This document shows, in pieces, positions 54,161 through 63,486 of a stretch of DNA of 64,000 nt; positions within the stretch are counted from its first letter, which is position 1, and each line of letters starts with the position of its first letter. The notes under the pieces were generated by a model that did no database searches, had not been told where the DNA came from, and was given only the letters and a program-made list of their open reading frames with translations. Location: the NCBI RefSeq assembly GCF_033001325.1, contig NZ_CP133111.1, positions 3,100,001-3,164,000 of the forward strand, in the 5' to 3' direction. This DNA comes from Rhodopseudomonas sp. BAL398 (GTDB lineage Bacteria; Pseudomonadota; Alphaproteobacteria; Rhizobiales; Xanthobacteraceae). The position numbers and the translations under genes were made by a program.

Positions 54161-54985
54161 ATGACGACATTGACCACGCAGGGGCTCAGCGTCCCGAAAC
54201 TCGGCCTCGGCACCTTCCGGATGCAGGGCGACGATTGCCGCGCCGCCGTGGAGAGCGCGCTGGCGCTCGGCTATCGCCACATCGACACCGCCGAGATGTA
54301 TGGCAATGAGGACGCGGTCGGCGACGCCGTCGCGGGCTCCGGAATAGCGCGCGACCAGATCCACATCACCACCAAGGTGTGGTGGCAGAATCTGGCGCCC
54401 GACGCGATCCGCAAGGCGTTCGACACCAGCATCGCCAAGCTGAAGACGCCCTATGTCGATTTCTATCTGATCCATTGGCCGGCGCCGCAGATGGATCTCG
54501 CGGCCGCGCTGGAGACGCTGATGCGGATCAAGCAAGAGGGCGGCGCCCGCGCCATCGGCGTGTGCAATTTTCCGGTGGCGCTGCTCAAGCAGGCGGTCGA
54601 GGAGATCCAGGCGCCGATCGCCTGCAACCAGGTCGAGTATCATGTGCTACTTGGCCAGACCCGCCTGCTGACTTACGCCCGAAGCAAAAACGTGCCGCTG
54701 ACCGCCTATGCGCCGCTGGCGCAGGGCCGGCTCGCCAAATATCCGCAGCTGCAGACCATCGCCGCCAAGCACGGCGCCACCGCGGCGCAAGTGGCGCTGG
54801 CCTGGCTGCTCGACCAGGACGGCGTGATGGCGATCCCCAAGGCGCGCAGCGAAGCCAGTCAAAAGAGCAATCTCGGCGCGCGCGATGTGACGCTCGACGA
54901 TGCCGACCGCGCGACGATCGCCGGCCTGCCGAAGGACCAGCGCTTCGTCAATCCGGGCTTCGCGCCGGAATGGGATCCGGAATAG
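54161..54985 (+). CDS. Aldo/keto reductase
   Basis: A 274-residue NAD(P)H-dependent oxidoreductase. AKR motifs GYRHIDTAEMYGNE (catalytic Asp and Tyr), TTKVWW (Lys), LIHWPAP (His) and IPKARSE (cofactor binding) are all seen. GGAGG lies 6 bases before the ATG. The family resembles the 2,5-diketo-gluconate reductase/xylose reductase-type group (AKR5). Substrate not determined. It is followed by the hydrolase gene after 49 bp. Confidence 0.9.
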   Translation: MTTLTTQGLSVPKLGLGTFRMQGDDCRAAVESALALGYRHIDTAEMYGNEDAVGDAVAGSGIARDQIHITTKVWWQNLAPDAIRKAFDTSIAKLKTPYVDFYLIHWPAPQMDLAAALETLMRIKQEGGARAIGVCNFPVALLKQAVEEIQAPIACNQVEYHVLLGQTRLLTYARSKNVPLTAYAPLAQGRLAKYPQLQTIAAKHGATAAQVALAWLLDQDGVMAIPKARSEASQKSNLGARDVTLDDADRATIAGLPKDQRFVNPGFAPEWDPE

Positions 54986-55034
54986 ACTGCACGCGTCGCC
55001 GGGCAGTTGCTCCAGCCCGGCCGGGGGCACGACC

Positions 55035-56417
55035 ATGGAAGCCTGGCAGCAGCCGGCAATCGACTACATCCGCGACTGGCTCCAGTTTCAGATGCGGGTA
55101 TCGGAGCAGCCGGGCTGCATCCTGGCGATCGCGTATCGCGACAAGATCGTCGCCGAAGAAGCTTTCGGCGTCGCCAATCTCGCCACCGGCGAGAAGCTAA
55201 CGCCGCGCCACCGCTTCCGCGTCGCCTCGCATTCCAAGAGCTTCACCGCCACAGGCCTGATGAGGCTGCGCGAACAGCGCAGGCTGCGGCTTGACGATCC
55301 GGTCGGCGACTATGTGACCGGCCTGCATCCCGCGGTCGCCGCCGCGACGCTGGGGCAGCTGATGTCGCACAGCGCCGGGCTGGTGCGCGACGGGCTGGCG
55401 GCCGGGCAGTTCACCGAACGTCGCCCATTCGTCAGCACCGAAGAACTGCTAGCGGATCTGCGCGCCGCGCCGCCGATCGAATCCGGCAGCCGGTTCAAAT
55501 ATTCCAACCACGGCTACGGGCTGCTCGGGCTGGTGATCGAGGCGATCACCGGCGAACCCTATCGCGCCTTCATCGAACGCGAGGTGATCGAAGCCGCCGG
55601 GCTGAAAGCGACGCAATCCGACATGCCGCTGGCCAAGGGCACGCCGTTCGCGCGCGGCCACTCGTCGAAGATTCCGGCGGGACGCCGGCTGGTGATCCCC
55701 GGCGAGTACCAGGAGAATGCCATCGCGCCGGCCGGCGGCGTGATCAGCACCGCCGCCGATCTCGCACGGTTCTTCGCCCAGCTGGCGCCGAAGGCGAAGC
55801 GCAGCGTGCTGTCGGCGGCGAGCCGCCGCGAGATGGTGCGCAAGCATTGGCGCAATCCGCATGCCGCGTTGGAAAGTCATTACGGCCTCGGCATCATGAG
55901 CGGCAGCATCGCCGGCTGGGACAATTTCGGCCACAGCGGCGGATTGCAGGGCTACATCTCGCGCACCTGCGTCATTCCAGCCTGCGAGCTCACCATCACG
56001 GTGCTGACCAACGCCAATGACGGCTGGGCCTTGCCGTGGGCCGAAGGCGCGATGCAGATCCTGCGCGCCTTTGCCGATCGCGGCGCGCCGCAACGCAGGC
56101 TACGCGACTGGAGGGGCCGGTGGTGGGGCAATGGCGGCGCACTCGATCTGGTGCCGATCGGCGGCCGCGTCGTTGTCGGCAATCCGCACGCGATCAATCC
56201 GTTCATGGATGCCTCCGAAATCGAAGTCAGCGGGCGCGACAAGGGCAGGATTGCGCTCGCGGCCGGCTATGCCAGCCACGGCGAGCCGGTGCGCCGTCTC
56301 CGATCCAGGACCGGCAAGGTGACCAGCGTCTGGTTCGCCGGCAGCGAGGTCAGGTCGGAGAAGGTCGTCGCCGCGGCGATGTTGCGCCGCTACGCACGGA
56401 CGCGAACTAAACGATAA
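55035..56417 (+). CDS. Serine hydrolase of the beta-lactamase/D-aminopeptidase family
   Basis: A 460-residue hydrolase from the ATG at 55035. The SxxK nucleophile motif is ASHSKSFT and the YxN motif is KYSNHGYG; a third motif such as HSGG appears in FGHSGGLQGY. It lacks a signal peptide, so it may be cytoplasmic. A frame opens at 54900 within the reductase gene. It is probably an esterase or peptidase; beta-lactamase activity is not implied. Confidence 0.85.
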   Translation: MEAWQQPAIDYIRDWLQFQMRVSEQPGCILAIAYRDKIVAEEAFGVANLATGEKLTPRHRFRVASHSKSFTATGLMRLREQRRLRLDDPVGDYVTGLHPAVAAATLGQLMSHSAGLVRDGLAAGQFTERRPFVSTEELLADLRAAPPIESGSRFKYSNHGYGLLGLVIEAITGEPYRAFIEREVIEAAGLKATQSDMPLAKGTPFARGHSSKIPAGRRLVIPGEYQENAIAPAGGVISTAADLARFFAQLAPKAKRSVLSAASRREMVRKHWRNPHAALESHYGLGIMSGSIAGWDNFGHSGGLQGYISRTCVIPACELTITVLTNANDGWALPWAEGAMQILRAFADRGAPQRRLRDWRGRWWGNGGALDLVPIGGRVVVGNPHAINPFMDASEIEVSGRDKGRIALAAGYASHGEPVRRLRSRTGKVTSVWFAGSEVRSEKVVAAAMLRRYARTRTKR

Positions 56418-56421
56418 CTAA

Positions 56422-56802
<381 letters not shown>

Positions 56803-57032
56803 AATTACTAGAAATACCGATCTATGCGGTGACGCGCCGGATTGCGTTCAAAACTGTCCGGGCGCACGGCGCGCAATGGGTATTAGTACCTGCCCGCAAT
56901 TTAACTTCGTGACAACGCACCGCCGGCACATTGGATACGGACACGTGGTCGACGGCGCAAGCTGCGCGGCCCGACCAGCTTTTCGACGCCGTCAGTCGCT
57001 GTCTCTCAGGCGCTTCGTTGAAGGATTCCGCC

Positions 57033-57644
57033 ATGCTCGTGAAAGACGCGCAGATCATCCAGCGCCGGCGTGCGGAGCGGATCGCGAGCACGCCGAACTC
57101 ATTATCCCACGTCCAGCGCGACGGCCCCAATCGCGACCGGCAATCGATCGCCAATGAAACCGGCGCGGCGATCGTGCAGCGCCTGGACGAGCCGCTCCAC
57201 ACGCTGTTGCAGTATATCCACGAATTGAAACGCCTCGCGGCCGATGGCGCCAAAGACGGACGCAACGCGCCGCTGCTGTTGGCCGAGAGCGCGCTGCGGG
57301 AAACCCAGCGGGTCTGCGCGATCGTCGAGCAGATCGGCAACGCCATCGCGGCACCGTCGGCCTTCGACGCGCGCGTCGCCGGCGTGGAGCCGATCTTCTC
57401 GCCATCACGCAGCGGCGACGCCACGCCATCGGGTTCGGCGATCCGGGCGATCGAACGCCACCTGACGCCGCGCGAGAGCCAGGTGCTGAAACTGATCTGC
57501 AGCGGCGCCACCAACAAGGAAGGTGCGCAGCTATTGCAGATCAGCCCGCGCACCGTCGAATCGCATCGCGCCAAGATCATGCGGAAATTCGGCGCCAGAA
57601 ACGCCGCGGACCTGTTGCGCATGGTCATGCTCGCGGCGCGATGA
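57033..57644 (+). CDS. LuxR-family transcriptional regulator
   Basis: A 203-residue regulator with a C-terminal LuxR-type HTH (about 140-200: LTPRESQVLKLICSG, ISPRTVESHRAKIM). The N-terminal part is helical (about 50-100: IVQRLDEPLHTLLQYIHELKRL), without a recognised sensory domain; it resembles a histidine-kinase dimer region more than an acyl-homoserine lactone domain. The ATG at 57033 has AAGGA before it; a TTG at 56931 is an alternative. It stands 67 bp before the signalling cluster below and may be its output regulator. Confidence 0.78.
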   Translation: MLVKDAQIIQRRRAERIASTPNSLSHVQRDGPNRDRQSIANETGAAIVQRLDEPLHTLLQYIHELKRLAADGAKDGRNAPLLLAESALRETQRVCAIVEQIGNAIAAPSAFDARVAGVEPIFSPSRSGDATPSGSAIRAIERHLTPRESQVLKLICSGATNKEGAQLLQISPRTVESHRAKIMRKFGARNAADLLRMVMLAAR

Positions 57645-57711
57645 GCGTGGTGGGCCGGCCATCCGCTCCCGCATCTTCGTCTTCAGCCAGCATCTGACGT
57701 GAGGCCACCCG

Positions 57712-59601
57712 ATGAATGCCATTCGAGGTTACATCGCCGAGCGCGGCCTGGCCGAGCAGATGTTCCGGCTCGCCGTCGAGGCCTCGCCGAATGGCATGGT
57801 GATGGTCAACAGCAACGGCCAGATGGTGATGGTCAACAGCGAGATCGAACATCAGTTCGGCTATTCGCGCGAGGAACTGATCGGCCAGCCGGTGGATATT
57901 CTGGTGCCGATGCGGATGCGCGCCCCGCACGCCTCGCACCGCTTGGCTTTCACGCCGAGCCCGGAGACACGGCGGATGGGCGCCGGACGTGATCTGTTCG
58001 GCGTCCGCAAGGACGGCACCGAATTTCCGGTCGAGGTCGGCCTCAACCCGATTCGCGCCGGCGACGAACTCCTGGTTCTCGGCGTCATCGTCGACATCAG
58101 CCAGCGCAAGCACATGGAGCGGTTGAAGGAGGAATTCGTCTCGACCGTGAGCCACGAATTGCGTACGCCGCTGACGTCGATCTCCGGATCGCTCGGCCTG
58201 CTGGTCGGGCAATGGTCCGACAAGCTGCCGGACTCGGCGGCGCGGCTGCTGACGATCGCGCATAACAACAGTCAGCGGCTGGTGCGGCTGATCAACGACA
58301 TTCTCGACGTCGAGAAGATCGAGTCGGGCCGCGTGGTGTTCAATTTCGTCCGCTTCAGCCTCACCACGCTGCTGGAGCAGACGATCGAGGACAATCGCGG
58401 CTTCGCCGACAGCTACGGGGTGCGGGTCACGCTCGATCCGGAATCGGTCGACGCCGACATCAATGCCGATCCGGACCGCTTCGCGCAGGTGATCACCAAT
58501 CTGATCTCCAATGCGATCAAGTTTTCGCCGCCCGCCGGGCAGGTGCAGCTTTGTGTGACGGCGAACACCGAGACCGTCCGGGTCAATGTGCGCGATCACG
58601 GCCCCGGCGTGCCGGAGAGTTTTCGCTCGCGCATCTTCGAGAAATTCGCCCAGGCCGACGGCACCATCGCCAAGAGCAAAGGCGGTACCGGCCTCGGGCT
58701 GAGCATCGTCAAGCAGATCATGGAGCGGCTCGGCGGCAATGTCGGATTCGAGGATGCGGATGGCGGCGGCACGGTGTTTTTCGTGGAAATTCCGCCGTGG
58801 AACATGGTGACCAGCGGCGAAATCGACATCGACGCGCCGCCCAGCGCGCCGCGCATCCTGCTCTGCGAGGTCAATCATGACGTCGCGATTCCGATCCGGC
58901 AACACATGCGCCAAGTCGGCTTTGCGGTCGACATCGCCCGCACCTTCATGCTCGCGGCCTCGCTGGCCCAGGCGACACAATACGCAGCCGTGATCGTCGA
59001 CGTTGCGTTTCGCGGCGGCGACGCCATCGATCTGATCTTTCAGATCCGCGCCCAGCAGCGCAATCGCACCACGCCGCTGGTCGGCATATCGGATCAGCCG
59101 CAACGGGAGAAAGACGACGTCCGCTCGGCGAAGCTCAACGTGTTGGAGTGGATCGGCAAACCCGTCGATCTGCCGCGCCTGCAGACGCTTCTGCAAAACG
59201 CCATCGCCGCCGCGCCGCAACGGCGGCCGCAGATCCTGCACTTCGACGACAACCGCGACGCGCGATTGCTTGTCAGCTACGGATTGCGCCGGATCGTCGA
59301 CATGGTGTCGGTGACTTCGCTCGAGGCCGCCCGCGATGCGCTCGCCGAAAACTTGATCGATCTGGCGATTGTCAACAGCGTCGGCAATGTCGGAGACCTC
59401 GATCTGCAGACCGACCTGCGCGACGGCGAGGGGCATCCGATTCCGGTGGTGATCTTCACGGCCGGGACCGCTCCGCCCTGCGGCGGACAGGTGAAGTTCT
59501 CGCTGTCGAAGACGACCAATTCGGTCGAGCAACTATGCGCGACGGTCTCGGAATTTCTCGCGCTGCTGCCCGCCATCCGCGCAAAGGAGACCACCGCATG
59601 A
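57712..59601 (+). CDS. PAS-type hybrid histidine kinase with degenerate receiver-like tail
   Basis: A 629-residue soluble sensor kinase: PAS (about 15-130, DGTEFPVEVGLNPI and VLGVIVDIS), HisKA with His148 in STVSHELRTPL, HATPase (ITNLISNAIKFSPP, GTGLGLSIVKQIM), then two receiver-like regions (about 380-500 and 505-620). The first has a candidate Asp in VIVDVAFRGG and a Lys in IGKPVD. The second lacks the acceptor Asp (Asn in IVNSVG). Overlaps the next gene by 4 bp. Input signal unknown; the fold of the tail is partly inferred. Confidence 0.85.
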   Translation: MNAIRGYIAERGLAEQMFRLAVEASPNGMVMVNSNGQMVMVNSEIEHQFGYSREELIGQPVDILVPMRMRAPHASHRLAFTPSPETRRMGAGRDLFGVRKDGTEFPVEVGLNPIRAGDELLVLGVIVDISQRKHMERLKEEFVSTVSHELRTPLTSISGSLGLLVGQWSDKLPDSAARLLTIAHNNSQRLVRLINDILDVEKIESGRVVFNFVRFSLTTLLEQTIEDNRGFADSYGVRVTLDPESVDADINADPDRFAQVITNLISNAIKFSPPAGQVQLCVTANTETVRVNVRDHGPGVPESFRSRIFEKFAQADGTIAKSKGGTGLGLSIVKQIMERLGGNVGFEDADGGGTVFFVEIPPWNMVTSGEIDIDAPPSAPRILLCEVNHDVAIPIRQHMRQVGFAVDIARTFMLAASLAQATQYAAVIVDVAFRGGDAIDLIFQIRAQQRNRTTPLVGISDQPQREKDDVRSAKLNVLEWIGKPVDLPRLQTLLQNAIAAAPQRRPQILHFDDNRDARLLVSYGLRRIVDMVSVTSLEAARDALAENLIDLAIVNSVGNVGDLDLQTDLRDGEGHPIPVVIFTAGTAPPCGGQVKFSLSKTTNSVEQLCATVSEFLALLPAIRAKETTA

Positions 59602-60311
59602 GCACGATCCGCCTGTTGCATATCGACGACGAGTCGGACATCCGCGAAATCGTCGAGATCTCGCTCGGCCTCGATTCCGCCTTCGAGATCCGAAGCTGCG
59701 GCTCCGGAGAGGAGGGACTGACGGTAGCCGCCGACTGGTTGCCGGACGTCATCCTGCTCGACGTGATGATGCCGCTGATGGACGGGCCCGCCACCCTCGC
59801 CCGGCTGCGGGAAAATCCGAATACCCATGCGATCCCGGTGATCTTCATGACGGCGCGCGCCCAGACCCGCGAGCTCGACCGGTTTCGGGCGCTCGGTGCG
59901 GTCGGCGTCATCTCCAAGCCGTTCGATCCGATGACGCTGGCGGCTTCGGTGCACAATTATGTGCAGGCGGTCGATCCGCTGCAGCGGGCGCGCGCCGCCT
60001 TCGTGCTGCGCGCGCAGAAGGAGACCTCGGCATTGCGGCGGCTTCGCCAGGATCTGATCGACGGCGGCGACCGCGGCGCCACGCTCGCGGCGATCCGACA
60101 AATCGCCCATGGCCTGGCCGGTGCCGGCGGAATCTTCGGCTTTGCCGAGATCAGCGGCGCCGGCGCCGCGCTGGAAGACGCCATCAGCGCCGGCGCGACG
60201 ACGCCGGCTGGTGCCGATACCATCGCCGCGCTGCTCGACGCCCTGATCCTGTGGACCGGGCAGTGCCAGGCCGCAAGCCCCAAACAGCCGGCAACGCTGG
60301 CCGCCGGATAA
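59598..60311 (+). CDS. Response regulator with C-terminal Hpt-like domain
   Basis: A 237-residue protein: receiver (1-125) with DDE pocket, phospho-acceptor Asp55 in LLDVMMPLMDG and Lys in SKPFDP, then an Hpt-like helical domain (about 150-230) with His171 in IAHGLAGAGGIFGF. So it can pass phosphate onwards. Start codon overlaps the kinase stop by 4 bp. It has no DNA-binding part. Confidence 0.87.
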   Translation: MSTIRLLHIDDESDIREIVEISLGLDSAFEIRSCGSGEEGLTVAADWLPDVILLDVMMPLMDGPATLARLRENPNTHAIPVIFMTARAQTRELDRFRALGAVGVISKPFDPMTLAASVHNYVQAVDPLQRARAAFVLRAQKETSALRRLRQDLIDGGDRGATLAAIRQIAHGLAGAGGIFGFAEISGAGAALEDAISAGATTPAGADTIAALLDALILWTGQCQAASPKQPATLAAG

Positions 60312-60433
60312 TGTTCGCTCCTCCGCATTCGTACTGAGGTTTCATTAGGCAGCAATTAGTGACTCCACCGCAAAATCCATGACGAAAATCGCCAAACTCG
60401 GGCAGCCACAGAAGATCACGTCAGGAGGCGACA

Positions 60434-61285
60434 ATGAATAGCATCGCGCCAGCCGCCGCAGCACCGAAAATGCTGATCGCCGATGACGATCCGTGGCTGG
60501 TCCGGGTGCTCGCCGAGCGCTGTGCCCGGATGGGCTTCGAAGTCGAGACCGCGAGCAACGGCATGCAGGCGCTGCTCAAGGCGCGGCGCTACAAGCCGGA
60601 CATTCTGGTGATCGATGTCAACATGCCGGAGGTCGACGGTCTGTCGGTGTGTGCGCAACTGCTCGACCCCGACCGCGCGCCGCTGCATGTGGTGGTCGCC
60701 ACCGGCAGCCGCGACCCGGGCACGTTCGAACGCTGCGAAGGCTTCGGCGCCATCTACGCTCGCAAGGGCGCCGACTTCTGGACCGAGATGGACGCCGCCC
60801 TGGTGGAGATCTACCCGGATCTGAAAAATGTGGCCGAACAGACCGGCACACGACCCGCCACCGAGGTGGTGCGCGCCAACCCGCGCGTCCTGCTGGTCGA
60901 TGACGATGCCGAGGTCAAATTGCTGCTGGCCAGCCGCCTGAAGAAACTCGGCGTCGAGGTGCTGTATGCTGCTGATGCGACCGAGGCCTACCGCCTCGCC
61001 TGCCGCGAGGAGCCCACCGTCATCGTCTCGGACTACTACATGCCGAATGGCGACGCACAATATCTGCTCGGCAAGCTGCGAACCTCGCCGGTGACCGAGA
61101 ACATTCCGGTGATCGTGCTCAGCGGACGCGACCTCGGCGACGCCATCCAGAACGAATTGAGGCGGGAATTTTCCGGCCATCGCGGCGCCGCGCAGATCAT
61201 GAAGAAATCGATGGATACCAGCGAATTGTTCGGCGCGCTGCAGCAATATTGCGGTTTCGAGCCTGACCCCCGCATCGAACTGTAA
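60434..61285 (+). CDS. Double-receiver protein (REC-REC)
   Basis: A 283-residue protein with two receiver domains: first at about 12-130 with acceptor Asp61 in LVIDVNMPEVDG, second at about 150-280 with Asp200 in IVSDYYMP. Both have the acidic triad (DDD) at the start. The second domain has a diverged Lys region. No output domain. GGAGG precedes the ATG by 5 bases. It follows the REC-Hpt gene by 122 bp. Together with the kinase and REC-Hpt it could form a relay. Confidence 0.85.
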   Translation: MNSIAPAAAAPKMLIADDDPWLVRVLAERCARMGFEVETASNGMQALLKARRYKPDILVIDVNMPEVDGLSVCAQLLDPDRAPLHVVVATGSRDPGTFERCEGFGAIYARKGADFWTEMDAALVEIYPDLKNVAEQTGTRPATEVVRANPRVLLVDDDAEVKLLLASRLKKLGVEVLYAADATEAYRLACREEPTVIVSDYYMPNGDAQYLLGKLRTSPVTENIPVIVLSGRDLGDAIQNELRREFSGHRGAAQIMKKSMDTSELFGALQQYCGFEPDPRIEL

Positions 61286-61377
61286 TCGAAATGGCCACGA
61301 CGCCGTGCGCCGTGCGAGCGGCGCCCCGCCATCAACCGCTCAGGCGCGCTGCCGTCACCGGCAACTGATCGATTCGA

Positions 61378-61617
61378 TCAATTGGTCGGACCGCCGAGCG
61401 CGGTGCCGTTTCCAGTGGTGCGCGGCGGCACTGTCACATGGACTTCGTGACCCTCGCGCACCGCCAGCGACGCGGCCGCGACCGCGGATTCGAAGGCGGC
61501 CTCCTTGGTCGCGTAGACCCCCTCCACTTCCCCGTCATGCAGAATGCCCCAAGTGTTGGTGCCGTCGGAGTTCGCGTCGGCGGCAGTCTCGATGATGGCG
61601 TAGGTCGCAAGTCCCAT
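61378..61617 (-). CDS. Small hypothetical protein
   Basis: A 79-residue acidic soluble protein (segment TWGILHDGEVEGVYATKEAAFESAVAAASLAVREGHEVHVTV), resembling the fold size of DUF2188-type proteins, in which a repeat of a beta-alpha unit is present. GAGGAG lies before the ATG. It is divergent from the ybaK-like gene. The match to DUF2188 is weak. Confidence 0.65.
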   Translation of the reverse strand: MGLATYAIIETAADANSDGTNTWGILHDGEVEGVYATKEAAFESAVAAASLAVREGHEVHVTVPPRTTGNGTALGGPTN

Positions 61618-61691
61618 GACGATCTCCTCAGTTTCCGGATAAACGTTGGGCCGTGTTACAGGTTCCGCCGATTCCCAACCGGAGCCGGCCG

Positions 61692-62165
61692 ATGTCCCGC
61701 ACCACCCGCGCCACCCAGTCCCTCGCCAAGCTAGGGGTCGCCTTCACGCTGCACGCCTATGATTACGATCCCGACGCCGACAGCATCGGGATGCAGGCCG
61801 CGGCCGCGCTCGGCGTCGCGCCGCGCCGGATGCTGAAGAGCCTGATGGCCGAGGTCGACGGCAAGCCGGTCTGTGCGGTGGTGCCGTCGGATTGCGAGGT
61901 CAGCATGAAGAAGCTCGCCCATGCCTTCCACGGCAAGACCGCCAGGATGATGAAGCCGGCCGACGCCGAGCGGCTGACCGGCTACCATGTCGGCGGCATC
62001 TCGCCATTCGGCCAGAAAAAGCGCGTGCCGGTCGCAATCGAGCAGGCAGCGCTGGCCGAGACCACGGTCTATCTCAATGGCGGCCAGCGCGGCTTGCAGA
62101 TCGAACTCGATCCCAACGCCGCCTGCGCCGCGCTGCAGGCCGTCGCCTGTGAGCTGGTCGCCTGA
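61692..62165 (+). CDS. ybaK: Cys-tRNA(Pro) deacylase (YbaK/EbsC family)
   Basis: A 157-residue tRNA editing protein which hydrolyses mischarged Cys-tRNA(Pro). YbaK motifs KSLMAEVDGKPVCAVVPSDCEV and YHVGGISPFGQKK are present. The frame opens at 61653; the ATG at 61692 starts the domain. Stand-alone. Confidence 0.92.
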   Translation: MSRTTRATQSLAKLGVAFTLHAYDYDPDADSIGMQAAAALGVAPRRMLKSLMAEVDGKPVCAVVPSDCEVSMKKLAHAFHGKTARMMKPADAERLTGYHVGGISPFGQKKRVPVAIEQAALAETTVYLNGGQRGLQIELDPNAACAALQAVACELVA

Positions 62166-62237
62166 CCGGGCGCGGCGCGGGCGCATGCGATTTGTGAGTC
62201 GGGCTCATGAACGTTCAACAACAACCGGCGTTCAAGG

Positions 62238-62345
62238 TCGTCATGGCGAGGAGCGAAGCGACGAAGCAATCCAGTCTGTGCGCGTCGCCCCTGGATTGCT
62301 TCGCTGTCGGTCGGCGCTACGCGCCGGCCTCGGCTCGCAATGACG
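62238..62345. repeat. Palindromic intergenic repeat, family A (copy 3)
   Basis: GTCGTCATGGCGAGGAGCGAAGCGACGAAGCAATCCAG and CTGGATTGCTTCGCTGTCGGTCGG...CGGCTCGCAATGACGA form opposing arms with a GTCTGTGCGCGTCGCCC loop. It overlaps the earliest possible start of the next reading frame. Confidence 0.7.
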
Positions 62346-62510
62346 AGACCCATTCTGTTGTTTCTTTCGGCCGGTTCTGAGGGCATCCAACTACCAATCG
62401 GTAATTCAGCACAGTCCGGTGCCCGCCTCTTACGACGTTTGGTCGCGCCGAGGATTGCGTCGATCGAAGCGAGGTTTATGGTTCGGCGGATTGGCCAGGA
62501 GGGTTTGCTC

Positions 62511-63002
62511 ATGACCGCAGTTGTCGAACCATTGGGGCGCGTCATCGCGCTTGGTGCCGGCGACGCCGATCGCTATTGCGATCACCTGATGCGGCTCGAT
62601 GAGCCGTCGCGCAAGATGCGGTTCTTCGCCGAAATGTCCGAATTCCATTTGCTGTTTCACGCCGGCGCCGCGCTGTCCGACGGACGTATCGTGGTCGGCT
62701 ATGTCGAGGCCGACGAGGTGCGCGGCGCCTGCGAATTGCTGGTGACCGATCGCGATGCGCATCGCGCCGAGGCGGCGTTCAGCGTCGAGACCGAGTGGCG
62801 CTGCCGCGGCATCGGCGGGCTGCTGATGACCGCGATGATCGACCATGCACGCCGGCTCGCGATCCGCCACATCGAGATGTCGTGCCTGCGATCCAATCTG
62901 CCGATGCAGGCGCTGGCGGCGCGCTTCACCGCCGATCTGCGCCAGGTCGGCGAGACCGCGCTCGCGGTGCTCGACAACAGCGACGCGGCCTCGCCCGCAT
63001 AG
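62511..63002 (+). CDS. GNAT-family N-acetyltransferase
   Basis: A 163-residue acetyltransferase. The acetyl-CoA-binding motif is in WRCRGIGGLLMTAMIDHA. The ATG at 62511 has AGGAGGG 7 bases upstream; the frame is open from 62340 but that part lies in the family A repeat. The target is unknown. Confidence 0.82.
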   Translation: MTAVVEPLGRVIALGAGDADRYCDHLMRLDEPSRKMRFFAEMSEFHLLFHAGAALSDGRIVVGYVEADEVRGACELLVTDRDAHRAEAAFSVETEWRCRGIGGLLMTAMIDHARRLAIRHIEMSCLRSNLPMQALAARFTADLRQVGETALAVLDNSDAASPA

Positions 63003-63055
63003 CAGGCGCGGCGAAGCTGCGCGCGGGAATCTCGATGCAGCGCAGGACCCGCGGC

Positions 63056-63102
63056 GAGATTCCGGTTTCGCGCGGCCTGCGGCCACGCGCCCCGGAATGA
63101 CA
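63056..63102. repeat. Palindromic repeat, family E (copy 2)
   Basis: GAGATTCCGGTTTCGCGCGG and GCGCCCCGGAATGACA form inverted arms, as in the copy at 45979-46026. Confidence 0.5.
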
Positions 63103-63268
63103 GAGAGATGGGCCGGCGGACTCGGCAAACGAACTGGCCAATTGAGTCCCGCTTGATCGAGCGCAAGGAGATCGCCAGCGGCGCGAGCAGGATAGCCGGC
63201 CGATGGCGCTGCGGCGTGGGCTGCTTTTTTCCGGGACAAGCGAATTGACAAATTCCGGCGCTTGCCTT

Positions 63269-63294
63269 CTAATATCAATAGATATGAATATTAG
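63269..63294. promoter_or_regulatory. AT-rich palindrome, candidate ArsR-family (SqrR/BigR-type) operator
   Basis: CTAATAT (63269-63275) and ATATTAG (63288-63294) are exact inverted repeats 12 bp apart, in a local AT-rich island about 190 bp before the SQR-like gene. Genes of this kind are often repressed by sulfide-sensing ArsR-family proteins that bind AT-rich inverted repeats. The link is inference. Confidence 0.5.
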
Positions 63295-63486
63295 AATATA
63301 ATATATGCAAGGCCGCCGATGCCACCGCGCATCCGGCGCAATCAAAGGCCCGTCAGTGGCCCGGACGATCCCGGGCGGCCGAACCGGGCTGCTCGCAGAC
63401 AATAATAACAACCGGCAGCTGCGGCCGGACAGGGACATCAACGCGGCCCTCGAGCTTTTCCGACGGCCGCCAGCGAGGGAAACAAC

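Larger units (their letters stand above)
63003..63486. other. Intergenic region upstream of the sulfide:quinone oxidoreductase-like gene
   Basis: 484 bp without a gene. It carries a family E repeat (63056-63102) and a strongly AT-rich stretch (63265-63305) with the operator-like palindrome at 63269-63294. The rest is GC-rich. Confidence 0.6.
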
